Counted from the stretch's first letter, positions 1-6,472 are shown. The stretch is 6,654 nt of DNA from Lentisphaeria bacterium (GCA_016287975.1 JAEEXV010000253.1:1-6654); one strand, 5' to 3'. Numbers and translations are program-made. Notes: generated by a model not told the origin, from the sequence alone.

Positions 1-342
1 CAGTCCTCTCATGCGGCAAGCCCTCGAACGCTACACGGGGCGTACGGCCGTACACGCTCGACGTTCGACTATGTACGGTACGGGGGCCGCAGGACTTTGG
101 ACGTTGGACGCTGGACTTTGGGCGCTGGGGCGGCCGCAGGACTTTGGACTTTGGACGCTGGACTTTGGACGCTGGGGCGGCCGCAGGACTTTGGACTTTG
201 GACTTCGCTATTTTCCCCATACGGTTCGGCAATCGCCACCATTTTCATGCCCGAAGTTGTTGCCACGGCGGGGCTGTGGCGGTCCGCCGAGCGCATCTCT
301 TCGTGGCCGCATTCGCTCCACACACTTTGGCTCACGCCGTCC
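1..342. other. Left-end non-coding region without a convincing gene
   Basis: No open frame here has a ribosome binding site or recognisable protein family. Bases 42-53 form the perfect palindrome GTACGGCCGTAC, and the related GTACGGTAC lies at 73-81. A 47-bp tandem repeat fills 85-203. Bases 204-342 are the sequence just downstream of the minus-strand glycoside hydrolase. I see no hairpin plus T-tract terminator in them. Open frames through the repeat encode low-complexity strings such as GLWTLD and SKVQSP, which simply read the heptamer repeat. A 95-codon minus-strand frame (356-69) overlaps the end of the hydrolase gene but lacks a ribosome binding site and runs into the repeat, so I do not call it. 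Confidence 0.6.
85..203. repeat. 47-bp tandem repeat, about 2.5 copies, built from 7-bp units
   Basis: Units start at 85, 132 and 179, each with GGCCGC. The first two full units (85-131 and 132-178) differ at two bases. The third matches for 25 bases and then breaks off. Inside each unit the heptamers GGACTTT and GGACGCT alternate (for example GGACTTTGGACTTTGGACGC), so the array is a nested minisatellite. The unit junctions create NotI-type GCGGCCGC octamers. It lies downstream of the glycoside hydrolase gene in a gene-free stretch. Replication slippage probably generated it. A role in termination or protein binding is possible but nothing shows it. Confidence 0.9.
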
Positions 343-1719
343 TCAAGAGCGTTCATTTACGGGAATTGCCGAATGCTGAAATAGTTCGATGAGATAGACG
401 GCGGCATAGGAGGGCTTTCGGATGGTCAGCGTGTTGCCGCGCCGTGTGTAGACGGCATTGTCGAAATCCTTGTCGGCGTCGACGACGCGCACCTGGAGGT
501 CGTAGTCGTGCATGCCTGCGATTTCCACCTGGAATTCGATGGCGATGTCGAAGAGGAAGGAGATGAGGATGGCGCCGTCGCCCTCGGCGTTCTTTCCCGC
601 CAGGATGGCGCAGTCTCCCTTTTGCGAGGCCAGGTCGTGCTGGAGTCGCGGTGAGAGTTCGTCGGGGACGCAATGGACTCGGATGTCATGTCGCATCAGG
701 GTGCCGTAGGCTTCGAGTGCGTAGTAGAGCTTGGTGGGGTTGCGGTCTTTGTCCAGCATTCCGAAGATGCCGCAGTTTCCCGTGTAGAAGAAGGCCTTGT
801 CGAGGGGCGTGTCTTCGAAGCCGATCATGACGGAGGCGGTGTAGGCGGCAGATTCGATGCCGTCCATGCCATAGACGGGATGCAGGACATCGGGCGCGGT
901 TCCAGGAGTCTTGATGGCTCTCCATGAGCGGTTGACATAGTGCCATTCGCCGATCTGGAGTTCCGCGTTCGGGTATCCGTATCGCGTGGCCATGTCCTTG
1001 AAGATGGCGGGCAGGGAGAGCATGAATGGCACGAGGGTGTGATACTGGTTCCAGGTAAAGAAGTCGAGGGGGAGTGCGTTGTCCCTGCAGAATGCGAGGA
1101 ACGCCTCCATTGCGGGCTGGTCGTTGCCGCCGCCGCCCCAGGCGGGGCCTCCGACCTTGATGTCGGGATGCTCTGCCTTCAGCAGGGTTGCAGTGACCTT
1201 GTACAACTCGAAATACTGTTCGCGGGTGCCCGACCAGAGTTTCCATTCGTTGGGTTCGCACCAGACCGCCCAGTAGCGGATGTTCCAGCGGTGGCCGTTG
1301 GCCCATCCTTCATTGTAGTGGGCGACGATATGGGAGCAGATGCGCGCCCATTTGGCAAAGTCCCTGGGCGGGTGGATGAAGTACTTTTTGGGGCTGTGCT
1401 CGATGGATTCCCCCAGGCGATAGAGCACCTCCATGCCGAGGTCGAGGCATTCCCTGATATAGTCGTCGGTCTGCTCGAAGTAGTAGTTGTCGGGATTGTC
1501 CTCGTCGGCGTCGAAGTTGGCGAAGATCTGATGGATGTCCACCAGCTTCATGCCTGGGTTGTTCAAGGGGACGTCGTGGAGGCGCACCGCAGATGCGTTG
1601 ATCTTCCTGTAAAAGGCCTTCGTCAACTCGTAGGAGTAGACGTTGCCGATCATCGGGCCGAGATTGATGCCGTTCAAATGCTTGAACGTGCCTTCTTCGC
1701 GTGAGAAATCAACCTTCAT
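343..1719 (-). CDS. GH39-like (clan GH-A) glycoside hydrolase, no signal peptide
   Basis: 458 aa. The protein resembles GH39-type beta-xylosidase/iduronidase TIM barrels, retaining enzymes that hydrolyse beta-glycosides; the substrate cannot be read from sequence. It opens directly into the domain (LNGINLGPM at 15-23), followed by RLHD (46-49), the acid/base region YWAVWCEPNEW with Glu155, the GGPAWGGG loop (190-197), DFFTWNQYH (219-227) and the probable nucleophile Glu258 in LQIGEWHYV. Residues from about 370 look like a C-terminal beta-sandwich. The residue before the acid/base Glu is Cys154, where clan GH-A normally has Asn. I chose the ATG at 1719 because the family's N-terminal sequence starts there. 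The frame stays open 115 codons further upstream, but that stretch lies across the chaperone gene and reads as low-complexity Pro/Arg/Ser sequence. The ribosome binding site is weak (CAGG). No signal peptide or membrane segment is visible, so the protein is cytoplasmic unless exported by another route. It lies 46 bp after the chaperone gene and may share its transcript. CDS call firm; exact family moderately sure. Confidence 0.85.
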   Translation of the reverse strand: MKVDFSREEGTFKHLNGINLGPMIGNVYSYELTKAFYRKINASAVRLHDVPLNNPGMKLVDIHQIFANFDADEDNPDNYYFEQTDDYIRECLDLGMEVLYRLGESIEHSPKKYFIHPPRDFAKWARICSHIVAHYNEGWANGHRWNIRYWAVWCEPNEWKLWSGTREQYFELYKVTATLLKAEHPDIKVGGPAWGGGGNDQPAMEAFLAFCRDNALPLDFFTWNQYHTLVPFMLSLPAIFKDMATRYGYPNAELQIGEWHYVNRSWRAIKTPGTAPDVLHPVYGMDGIESAAYTASVMIGFEDTPLDKAFFYTGNCGIFGMLDKDRNPTKLYYALEAYGTLMRHDIRVHCVPDELSPRLQHDLASQKGDCAILAGKNAEGDGAILISFLFDIAIEFQVEIAGMHDYDLQVRVVDADKDFDNAVYTRRGNTLTIRKPSYAAVYLIELFQHSAIPVNERS

Positions 1720-1765
1720 TTGGGCCTGTGGAGGATTCGGTCTGACTCCGCCGCCGCAGGGTGTG

Positions 1766-2212
1766 CTATACCTGCATGAAGCCAGACGCCCCGAATGACG
1801 GCGGCGCCGCTTTGGCAGCTTCGGCTTCGGTCTTGGCCATCGGGCGGAAGTCGCTGAGAAGACGGCGCCATAGTTCGACATTGTTGACGAACGTTTCGAG
1901 TTCGGAGTCGAAGGTGGCGTCGTCAAGCAAGGTGAGCGAAAGCCGCCGCACGACGAGATACGCGCCTGATCTTGGGGCCTTGGCAAAAAACGCGCCAGGC
2001 TGCAGGTTTGCCTCAAGCAGGAGATCGGAGAATGCGCCCGCGCCTTCGGGGGGCGGTTCCCCAATTTCCGCGGACAAGGTGAGCACTTCCCCGTTGGCGA
2101 CGATGTTGATGATCATTCCATCGATATCGAGCGAGGCGGCGCCGTCGACGGCGACAAGGTCCTCCACGTTGTGACGCACGGCGAAGTCGGCGATCAGTTG
2201 ATTGATTTCCAT
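1766..2212 (-). CDS. CesT/Tir-type type III secretion chaperone-like protein
   Basis: 148 aa, acidic, within the usual 130-160 aa of class I type III secretion chaperones. The pattern fits the CesT fold: an N-terminal helix (INQLIADFAVRHNV), strands with a turn (AASLDIDGMIINIVANGEVLTLSAEIG, 26-51), the hallmark helix SDLLLEANL (62-70), a further strand pair (GAYLVVRRLSLTLLDD, 83-98) and a C-terminal helix (FDSELETFVNNVELWRRLLSDF, 101-122). An Ala/Glu/Lys-rich tail ends in GFMQV. Such chaperones dimerise and hold an effector or translocator ready for the type III ATPase. The ATG at 2212 is preferred over a GTG at 2275 because AGAGGA stands six bases before it and the fold begins there. No type III apparatus gene lies in the window. 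The next gene, 46 bp downstream, is a glycoside hydrolase and the obvious candidate client by position, though unproven. The family is weakly conserved in sequence, so the call rests on pattern and length. Confidence 0.72.
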   Translation of the reverse strand: MEINQLIADFAVRHNVEDLVAVDGAASLDIDGMIINIVANGEVLTLSAEIGEPPPEGAGAFSDLLLEANLQPGAFFAKAPRSGAYLVVRRLSLTLLDDATFDSELETFVNNVELWRRLLSDFRPMAKTEAEAAKAAPPSFGASGFMQV

Positions 2213-2218
2213 GTCAAT

Positions 2219-2224
2219 TCCTCT
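2219..2224 (-). promoter_or_regulatory. Ribosome binding site of the chaperone gene
   Basis: AGAGGA on the minus strand, six bases upstream of the ATG at 2212. It decides the start codon: the in-frame GTG at 2275, which would add 21 residues, has no comparable site. Confidence 0.7.
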
Positions 2225-2324
2225 TGCTGGCCTGAAAATGGTTGGCTGGGTCTGCCATGTTGCATACCATACCACATCTGTTGAGAATCGTACACGGTTT
2301 CGCTTCGATGTCGGTGCGAATTTT

Positions 2325-2453
2325 TGTGGGCGGGGGAGCTGGGCCGACCTGCGGGCAAGCCCGCAGGCACACGCTGGGTGAATGCGGGGGCGGGGGAGCG
2401 GGGCCGACCTGCGGGCAAGCCCGCAGGCACACGAGGGGTGAATGCGGGGGCGG
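2325..2453. repeat. Palindromic intergenic repeat, two tandem copies (60-bp period)
   Basis: Bases 2341-2400 and 2401-2460 align without gaps for nearly the whole 60 bp, with three substitutions before the second copy runs out (2340/2400, 2374/2434 and 2375/2435). Each copy holds the perfect inverted repeat CCTGCGGGCAAGCCCGCAGG (2348-2367 and 2408-2427), which folds as an 8-bp stem with a CAAG loop, followed by CACACG and GGTGAATGCGGG. A third copy in the same orientation is at 6473-6544. This is the behaviour of REP-type or other dispersed intergenic palindromes. No transposase or RAYT gene is in the window. Confidence 0.92.
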
Positions 2454-2470
2454 TTTTGCTCTTCGGGGGC

Positions 2471-2491
2471 GCCACGGCGGGACGCCGTGGC
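2471..2491. repeat. Perfect 9-bp inverted repeat (hairpin) after the phosphoesterase gene
   Basis: Arms GCCACGGCG (2471-2479) and CGCCGTGGC (2483-2491) are separated by a three-base loop. It lies 24 bp beyond the phosphoesterase stop. It could stall transcription or protect the mRNA 3' end, but no T-tract follows on the minus strand, so a classical intrinsic terminator is not supported. Its sequence differs from the repeat next to it, so it is a second palindrome type. Confidence 0.75.
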
Positions 2492-2515
2492 TACGGCCGC
2501 GAAGGCGCTTCCCCG

Positions 2516-3673
2516 TCAATCGATCGTGAATGTGAATTCGTTCAGCGGTTCATGTCGCCAGGCGAGATGCCTGGTGGAGGGGGAGATGGCGAAGAACGGC
2601 GAGAAGGTGGTGACCTTGACGGTCTTCCGGTCGGGCAGGAATTCAAGCAGGCGGAGCCAGCCGTCGCCGCCGTTGCCGTGCCATCCAGTGATGGCCTGGG
2701 TGTTGAAGGCCATTTGCGCCACGCTCTTTCCCGTCTCGTTTTTGTCCATAGAGAATGCGACTCCCGCTTCCCAGACATCTGGTTTGGCGATATGTCCGCA
2801 CACCACCAGCCGAATGTTCTTGGCGGGATAGACCAGTTTTCGGAAAATGCCCTCGCCCGCATTCCCGCCCTTTTGGTTCAGCGCGTATTTTTCCGCGTCG
2901 ATGCGCTGTCCCTCGCAGTTCAGGTAGGAGTGGGTCAGCACGATGCCGATATGGTCCTTGAACCTCGGCGCATCCACGATTTTCTTCGCCCAGGCCAGAT
3001 CCTTGTCGGTGGGGGCGAACTGGAGGGTGATCACCAGGAACTTCCGACGGTCGGGAGCAGGCGCCGTGAACTCGAAGACGGCATTTTCGAGGGTGGCCAC
3101 GCCAGCGGCGTTGTAGCCGCAACTGACCAGCTGCCGACGCGTCAGCGGATTTCGGTCGGTGGGGAAGAAGTCATTGAAGAAGGTCTTTCGGCTTTCCGCC
3201 GAGCGGTTTCCATAGTCGTGGTTGCCAGTGCAAAGCACATACGGCACCTGTCCGTCCAGGCGTTCCATCATTCTTGAGAAAGCCTTCCACTGTTCGCGTC
3301 CGCACAGGGAGTTCAGTCCGCCGACGACTTCGGGGCTGGTCTCGGTGGCTGGATGGGAGAGCGGCGAAGGGGTCAGCTGGTCGTTGCGGTAGACCAAATC
3401 CCCCGTGAACAGCACTTGCTGGATCCGCATGGTCAGCACATTGTCCACAATCCAGCCATTCATCAGTTCCACAATGCCGTGGTTACGGGGCCGCTCCACA
3501 TACGCCTGCACATCTGGCACGACCACCATGGTCCAGGAGTCAGGGGAACTCAACGCGGGCGGCTGATACGCGGCGACCTTCGCCGCCGCCTGAGGCGGCG
3601 CGGCTGTGCGGGCCTCCTGCGCCAACACCGCCGTCGCAATCAATGCACAAAACCAGATCATCCTCCACTTCAT
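2516..3673 (-). CDS. Secreted calcineurin-like metallophosphoesterase
   Basis: 385 aa. A Sec signal peptide is clear: MKWRMIWFCALIATAVLAQ, with probable cleavage near residues 18-24, then an Ala/Pro-rich linker to about 45. The core carries the calcineurin-like phosphoesterase motifs in order: VVVPDVQ (Asp54, Gln56), FTGDLV (Asp92), CTGNHDYG (Asn151, His152, Asp153), LTHSY (His248) and VCGHI (His294). These bind two metal ions and hydrolyse phosphomonoester or phosphodiester bonds. The first motif is Asp-x-Gln instead of the classical Asp-x-His, a variant seen in secreted members of the family. The C-terminal stretch GGDGWLRLLEFLPD (335-348) with a later TTFSPF resembles the tail of extracellular members. 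The substrate is unknown. The ATG at 3673 has GGAGA nine bases upstream. The gene is divergent from the epimerase-like gene and is followed by a hairpin and repeats, so it probably forms its own transcription unit. Confidence 0.9.
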   Translation of the reverse strand: MKWRMIWFCALIATAVLAQEARTAAPPQAAAKVAAYQPPALSSPDSWTMVVVPDVQAYVERPRNHGIVELMNGWIVDNVLTMRIQQVLFTGDLVYRNDQLTPSPLSHPATETSPEVVGGLNSLCGREQWKAFSRMMERLDGQVPYVLCTGNHDYGNRSAESRKTFFNDFFPTDRNPLTRRQLVSCGYNAAGVATLENAVFEFTAPAPDRRKFLVITLQFAPTDKDLAWAKKIVDAPRFKDHIGIVLTHSYLNCEGQRIDAEKYALNQKGGNAGEGIFRKLVYPAKNIRLVVCGHIAKPDVWEAGVAFSMDKNETGKSVAQMAFNTQAITGWHGNGGDGWLRLLEFLPDRKTVKVTTFSPFFAISPSTRHLAWRHEPLNEFTFTID

Positions 3674-3711
3674 GGGCGCTTCTCTCCGCAGGGCTGCTTT
3701 TGGAACCAGGC

Positions 3712-3730
3712 GCCGAGGCCCCGCCTCGGC
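3712..3730. repeat. Perfect 8-bp inverted repeat in the divergent gap
   Basis: GCCGAGGC (3712-3719) and GCCTCGGC (3723-3730) are separated by CCC. It lies 38 bp upstream of the phosphoesterase start codon. It may be another dispersed palindrome type like those at 2471 and 6572, or a leader hairpin. No partner copy is in the window. Confidence 0.7.
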
Positions 3731-3887
3731 TATTTCACAGGAATACTATAACGCGCATTTCCAGGATGCACGGCCCGATAAAATACCGCGCGCGGCGGGT
3801 GGTTGGGCGGGAAAGGCGCGATATATTTCAATGCGTTGCCGATGGATGGCGCGGGAGATGCGCTTCTGCGCAGGAAGGCAAGGAGCG

Positions 3888-3893
3888 AGGAGG
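3888..3893 (+). promoter_or_regulatory. Ribosome binding site of the epimerase-like gene
   Basis: A perfect AGGAGG, eight bases before the ATG at 3902. It selects this start over the in-frame ATG at 3803, which would add 33 residues unlike the family. Confidence 0.85.
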
Positions 3894-3901
3894 ATGCGAG
3901 A

Positions 3902-5053
3902 ATGAACGAGGAAGTGTGTCGTCGTGGCGAGGAACTGGGGGCTTCGGGCTGGTGGCTGGAAGGCGGGTCGGTGAAACTTTTCCTGACGGAGCAGGGCGGG
4001 CAGCATGCGCCTGTCGAGTTCCGCCTGGCGAATGGCGTTTCCGTGCAGCCCTATTTCCTGAGTCCCTGGCAGGAGCGCAAGCCCGACTTGTCGTCCATCC
4101 CGCTGTTGCAGTTTCTGCGCGGCGACTTCTTCTGCCTGCCGTTCGGCGGCAATGGCGATGCGGTGGACGGGCACCAGTACCAGTGCCACGGCGAGACTGC
4201 GGCGGCGGGCTGGACGCTGGCGGGCACGAGCAGGGACGGTCGCGTCGTGTCCTTTGAGTTCACGCAGGAAGGCAAAGTCCTGCCGACGCGGGTGCGCAAG
4301 CGCATCGAGATGCGCGAGGGCGAAAGCGCCATCTACCTGACGCACACCGTCAGCGGAGTGGAAGGGCGCATGCCCTACGGCCATCATACCATCCTGAAGA
4401 TGCCCGAGGCGGGGGAGCGGATGCTCTTCTCGGTCGGACACTTTGATTTGGGGATGACGCCGACGAGCCTCTTCTCCGATCCCGCCAATTGGGAGTACCA
4501 GTTCCTGGCGTCGGGCGAAGTCTTCGAGGCCGTCGAGGCCATCCCGACGCGCTTCAAGCAGCCCGCGCAGTGGGACTACAGTGTCTATCCATCCCCCGTC
4601 GGCTACACCGACCTCTTCGCGCTGCTGAAGCGTCCCGCCGCGACGCCCGCCTGGGCGGCTGCGGTCTACCAGGACGCGGGCTACCTCTTCTATTCCCTGA
4701 AGAACGCGGGGGAACTCCCCTCGACCACGATCTGGACCGCGAACTCGGGGCGCTACGAGGAACCCTGGAACGGCGTCGCAAGATGCTTTGCGATCGAGGA
4801 GAGCTGCAGTTACTTCGCCGATGGGTGGAAGCCGTCCATCCAGGAGAACGAACTGACGCGCAGAGGCTGGAGCACCTGTGGCGAGTTCCATGCGGACGTC
4901 CCCGTCTCCATCCGCCATATCCAGGGGGTGGCCGCCATTCCCAAGGGCTTCGGCAAAGTGGCGCAGGCGGATTTCCGTGCAGGGGAGGTCGTCTTCACCG
5001 ATGAGCGGGGGGCGAGCGCCACGGCCGCCGTCGGCTGGGAGTTCCTCGCGTAG
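3902..5053 (+). CDS. Aldose 1-epimerase-like protein (galactose mutarotase fold)
   Basis: 383 aa, no signal peptide, probably cytoplasmic. The layout fits the galactose-mutarotase superfamily of beta-sandwich proteins that interconvert sugar anomers: an opening strand pair with GG (LFLTEQGGQHAPVEF, 26-40), FLRGDFFCLPFGGN (71-84), GHQYQCHGETAAAGWTL with His96-Gly97 (90-106), a strand region typical of the fold (RKRIEMREGESAIYLTHTVSG, 132-152) and PYGHHTIL with His161-His162 (158-165). His96 and one of His161/His162 are candidates for the two catalytic histidines. The general-base Glu could be Glu299 or Glu300 (CFAIEESCSYF), but I cannot place it firmly. The family also holds non-catalytic and unusual-substrate members, so epimerase activity is inference. 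With the GH39-like enzyme nearby, a role in sugar use is plausible. The gene stands alone on the plus strand and ends 15 bp from the convergent stop of the ceramidase-like gene, which leaves almost no room for a terminator. Confidence 0.82.
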   Translation: MNEEVCRRGEELGASGWWLEGGSVKLFLTEQGGQHAPVEFRLANGVSVQPYFLSPWQERKPDLSSIPLLQFLRGDFFCLPFGGNGDAVDGHQYQCHGETAAAGWTLAGTSRDGRVVSFEFTQEGKVLPTRVRKRIEMREGESAIYLTHTVSGVEGRMPYGHHTILKMPEAGERMLFSVGHFDLGMTPTSLFSDPANWEYQFLASGEVFEAVEAIPTRFKQPAQWDYSVYPSPVGYTDLFALLKRPAATPAWAAAVYQDAGYLFYSLKNAGELPSTTIWTANSGRYEEPWNGVARCFAIEESCSYFADGWKPSIQENELTRRGWSTCGEFHADVPVSIRHIQGVAAIPKGFGKVAQADFRAGEVVFTDERGASATAAVGWEFLA

Positions 5054-5068
5054 GCGCCCTGCGGGGGG

Positions 5069-6418
5069 CTACTCCTTGTTCGCCGCTTCGCGGTTCGGGA
5101 AGAGCAGGCCGCGGGCGGCGCGGCGGAGGATGCTCTCGGCGCCTGGCGCGGTGAGGGCGCAGGTGCTTTCATAGCCGCCGAGGCGGTATTCGGCCTCGGG
5201 CGGGATGTACATCGCGGTGCGGTCGTGTTCGGTGACGGTGACGACATCGGCGTCGTCGCCCGCGACGGCGCTCGCGGTGGTGGAGAAGGTCTCGCCAGGG
5301 AAGGCGAGGAAGGTGGTCTGGTTGAGGCGGAGAAGGCCGAGGCGGACGGTGTGCGTGGCGCCAGGGGCGGGCTCGCCGTTGCGGTATTTGTCGCGCAGGA
5401 AGGGGATGGTGTCGCGGCGGCGGCGGGCTTCGAGGAGGCGCTTGCGTCCTGGGAGGTCAGGCGGGAGTTCGGCGGGGAGGGGGGCGCCGTCCTCGCGCAC
5501 ATCGTCGGCGACGGGGAGGGGGACGTCGCGCAGGCGGTCGTCGAGGGATGTGAGCGGGGCGAATGGGGTGTCGCCGATGGCGTCGAGGGCGAGCGCGGCG
5601 AGGGCGGTGCCGAGGCGTTCGCCAGCCTCGGCGCATTTGCGGGGGATGCCAGGGGCGATGTCGGCGCAGGGGCCGTTGAGGAAGATGGCGACGCCGCCGA
5701 AGCGCCTGGCGAGTTCGGCGCGGGCGTAGCCAGGGTAGTCGGCGCTGGCGACGCCAGGGCGGTTGCAGCAGACGGCGTGGGCGGCGAATCGGAGGATGCT
5801 GCCCAATGGGCGCAGGGTTCCTTTTTCGGCGAACTGCATCAGGAAGATGCGGTCGTCGGCGGGCGGGAAGGGTGTGTCTGCGGGGGGGATGGAGGAGGCT
5901 CCGGTGTAGGCGAGCGTGCCGTCCGCGAGCGAGCGCAGATAGTGGTCGAGGAAGGGCGCGGTGTCGTATTGGTTGTCGGCGCACGGGCCGTAGAAGAAGG
6001 TGGTCGTGCCGTCGGCTTCGGGGACGTGGATGCGCCGCAGGTAGTTGAGGCGTGCGGCGGGTCGCGTGACGCAGGAGCGGACGAGCGCGGGGACGGCGGC
6101 GGCCTGCGCGAGGCGCGCGGCCGTGGCCGCGCAGTCGCAGAGGCGGGCATGGTCCATTTCGTCGCAGGTGCTTCCGCCGTGGTTGTGGGTGGTAAGGATG
6201 TGCGTGTGTTCAGGGGCGGTGCCAGTCGCCTCTGCGGCGGCGGCGCGCAGTTCCTCGATGATCTGGCGGTCGAAGTCCATTGCGTCGACGGTCAGCCAGA
6301 GGGCGGCGAGGGATTCGCCCTGGAAATACATGGCGGGAATGCGGCAGGGGAGTTCCACATTCGCGCCTGGCGGCAATGCCGCCGTGGAATCTACGGAGGA
6401 AAAACCAGCATTGATCAT
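5069..6418 (-). CDS. Neutral-ceramidase-like hydrolase lacking the catalytic serine
   Basis: 449 aa with landmarks of the neutral/alkaline ceramidase fold: the N-terminal INAGFSSVDST, THNHGG with His78 and His80, AAHAVCC with His214, SADYPGYA, LNGPCADIAPG (248-257), FPGETFS with Glu376, and MYIPPEAEYRLGGYE with Tyr404, Tyr411 and Glu417. These match the zinc ligands (two His, Glu, Tyr) of neutral ceramidase. True ceramidases have a nucleophilic Ser in GD(V/M)SP; here that position is Ala255 in ADIAP, so ceramide hydrolysis by the known mechanism is unlikely. The protein is also much shorter than true ceramidases (above about 600 aa) and lacks their C-terminal Ig-like domain and a signal peptide. 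It may be a cytoplasmic zinc hydrolase of unknown substrate. The start is uncertain: the ATG at 6418 fits the family N-terminus, while a GTG at 6454 would add 12 residues; neither has a good ribosome binding site. Its promoter must lie among the repeats upstream. Confidence 0.85.
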   Translation of the reverse strand: MINAGFSSVDSTAALPPGANVELPCRIPAMYFQGESLAALWLTVDAMDFDRQIIEELRAAAAEATGTAPEHTHILTTHNHGGSTCDEMDHARLCDCAATAARLAQAAAVPALVRSCVTRPAARLNYLRRIHVPEADGTTTFFYGPCADNQYDTAPFLDHYLRSLADGTLAYTGASSIPPADTPFPPADDRIFLMQFAEKGTLRPLGSILRFAAHAVCCNRPGVASADYPGYARAELARRFGGVAIFLNGPCADIAPGIPRKCAEAGERLGTALAALALDAIGDTPFAPLTSLDDRLRDVPLPVADDVREDGAPLPAELPPDLPGRKRLLEARRRRDTIPFLRDKYRNGEPAPGATHTVRLGLLRLNQTTFLAFPGETFSTTASAVAGDDADVVTVTEHDRTAMYIPPEAEYRLGGYESTCALTAPGAESILRRAARGLLFPNREAANKE

Positions 6419-6472
6419 GGCTTCGGGGGACGCGGGCCGAAAACGGCCCGCCACAGGACATGGGGGGTGAGT

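Larger units (their letters stand above)
2213..2515. other. 303-bp gap between phosphoesterase and chaperone genes
   Basis: Both flanking genes run on the minus strand. Reading along them, the gap holds a perfect GC-rich hairpin (2491-2471), two tandem copies of a palindromic repeat (2453-2325) and then about 110 bp of less GC-rich DNA before the chaperone start. That last part is the only plausible place for a chaperone promoter. It has a TATGGT-like hexamer near 2267-2272 but no good -35 partner, so I do not call one. Frames through the repeats encode repetitive strings such as VPAGLPAGRP and are not genes. Confidence 0.6.
3674..3901. promoter_or_regulatory. Divergent intergenic region between phosphoesterase and epimerase-like genes
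   Basis: These 228 bp must hold the promoters of both divergent genes. The least GC-rich tracts are 3731-3752 (contains TATAGT on the minus strand) and 3821-3831 (contains TATATT at 3822-3827 on the plus strand). Neither hexamer has a convincing -35 box at 16-18 bp, so promoter positions are not called. A perfect hairpin (3712-3730) would sit in the leader of the phosphoesterase mRNA if its transcription starts in the first tract. Confidence 0.5.

Noticed and set aside
69..356. 95-codon minus-strand frame overlapping the end of the glycoside hydrolase
   Set aside because: It has no ribosome binding site, and its C-terminal half is the translated heptamer repeat. The first 50 residues look protein-like but match nothing I recognise.
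940..1704. 254-codon plus-strand frame inside the glycoside hydrolase gene
   Set aside because: Antisense shadow with no family features.
1720..2064. In-frame 115-codon extension of the glycoside hydrolase across the chaperone gene
   Set aside because: It overlaps the chaperone reading frame, is low-complexity and Pro/Arg/Ser-rich, and the family N-terminus begins at the ATG at 1719.
2325..2453. CRISPR array
   Set aside because: Only two adjacent units with no distinct spacers; the whole 60-bp unit is duplicated and there are no cas genes.
2324..3277. 317-codon plus-strand frame starting in the palindromic repeat
   Set aside because: It begins in repeated DNA (GRPAGKPAGT strings) and continues antisense to the phosphoesterase gene.
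3746..4918. 390-codon minus-strand frame opposite the epimerase-like gene
   Set aside because: It is the antisense shadow of a gene with a perfect ribosome binding site and family motifs; the long open frame is expected at this GC content.
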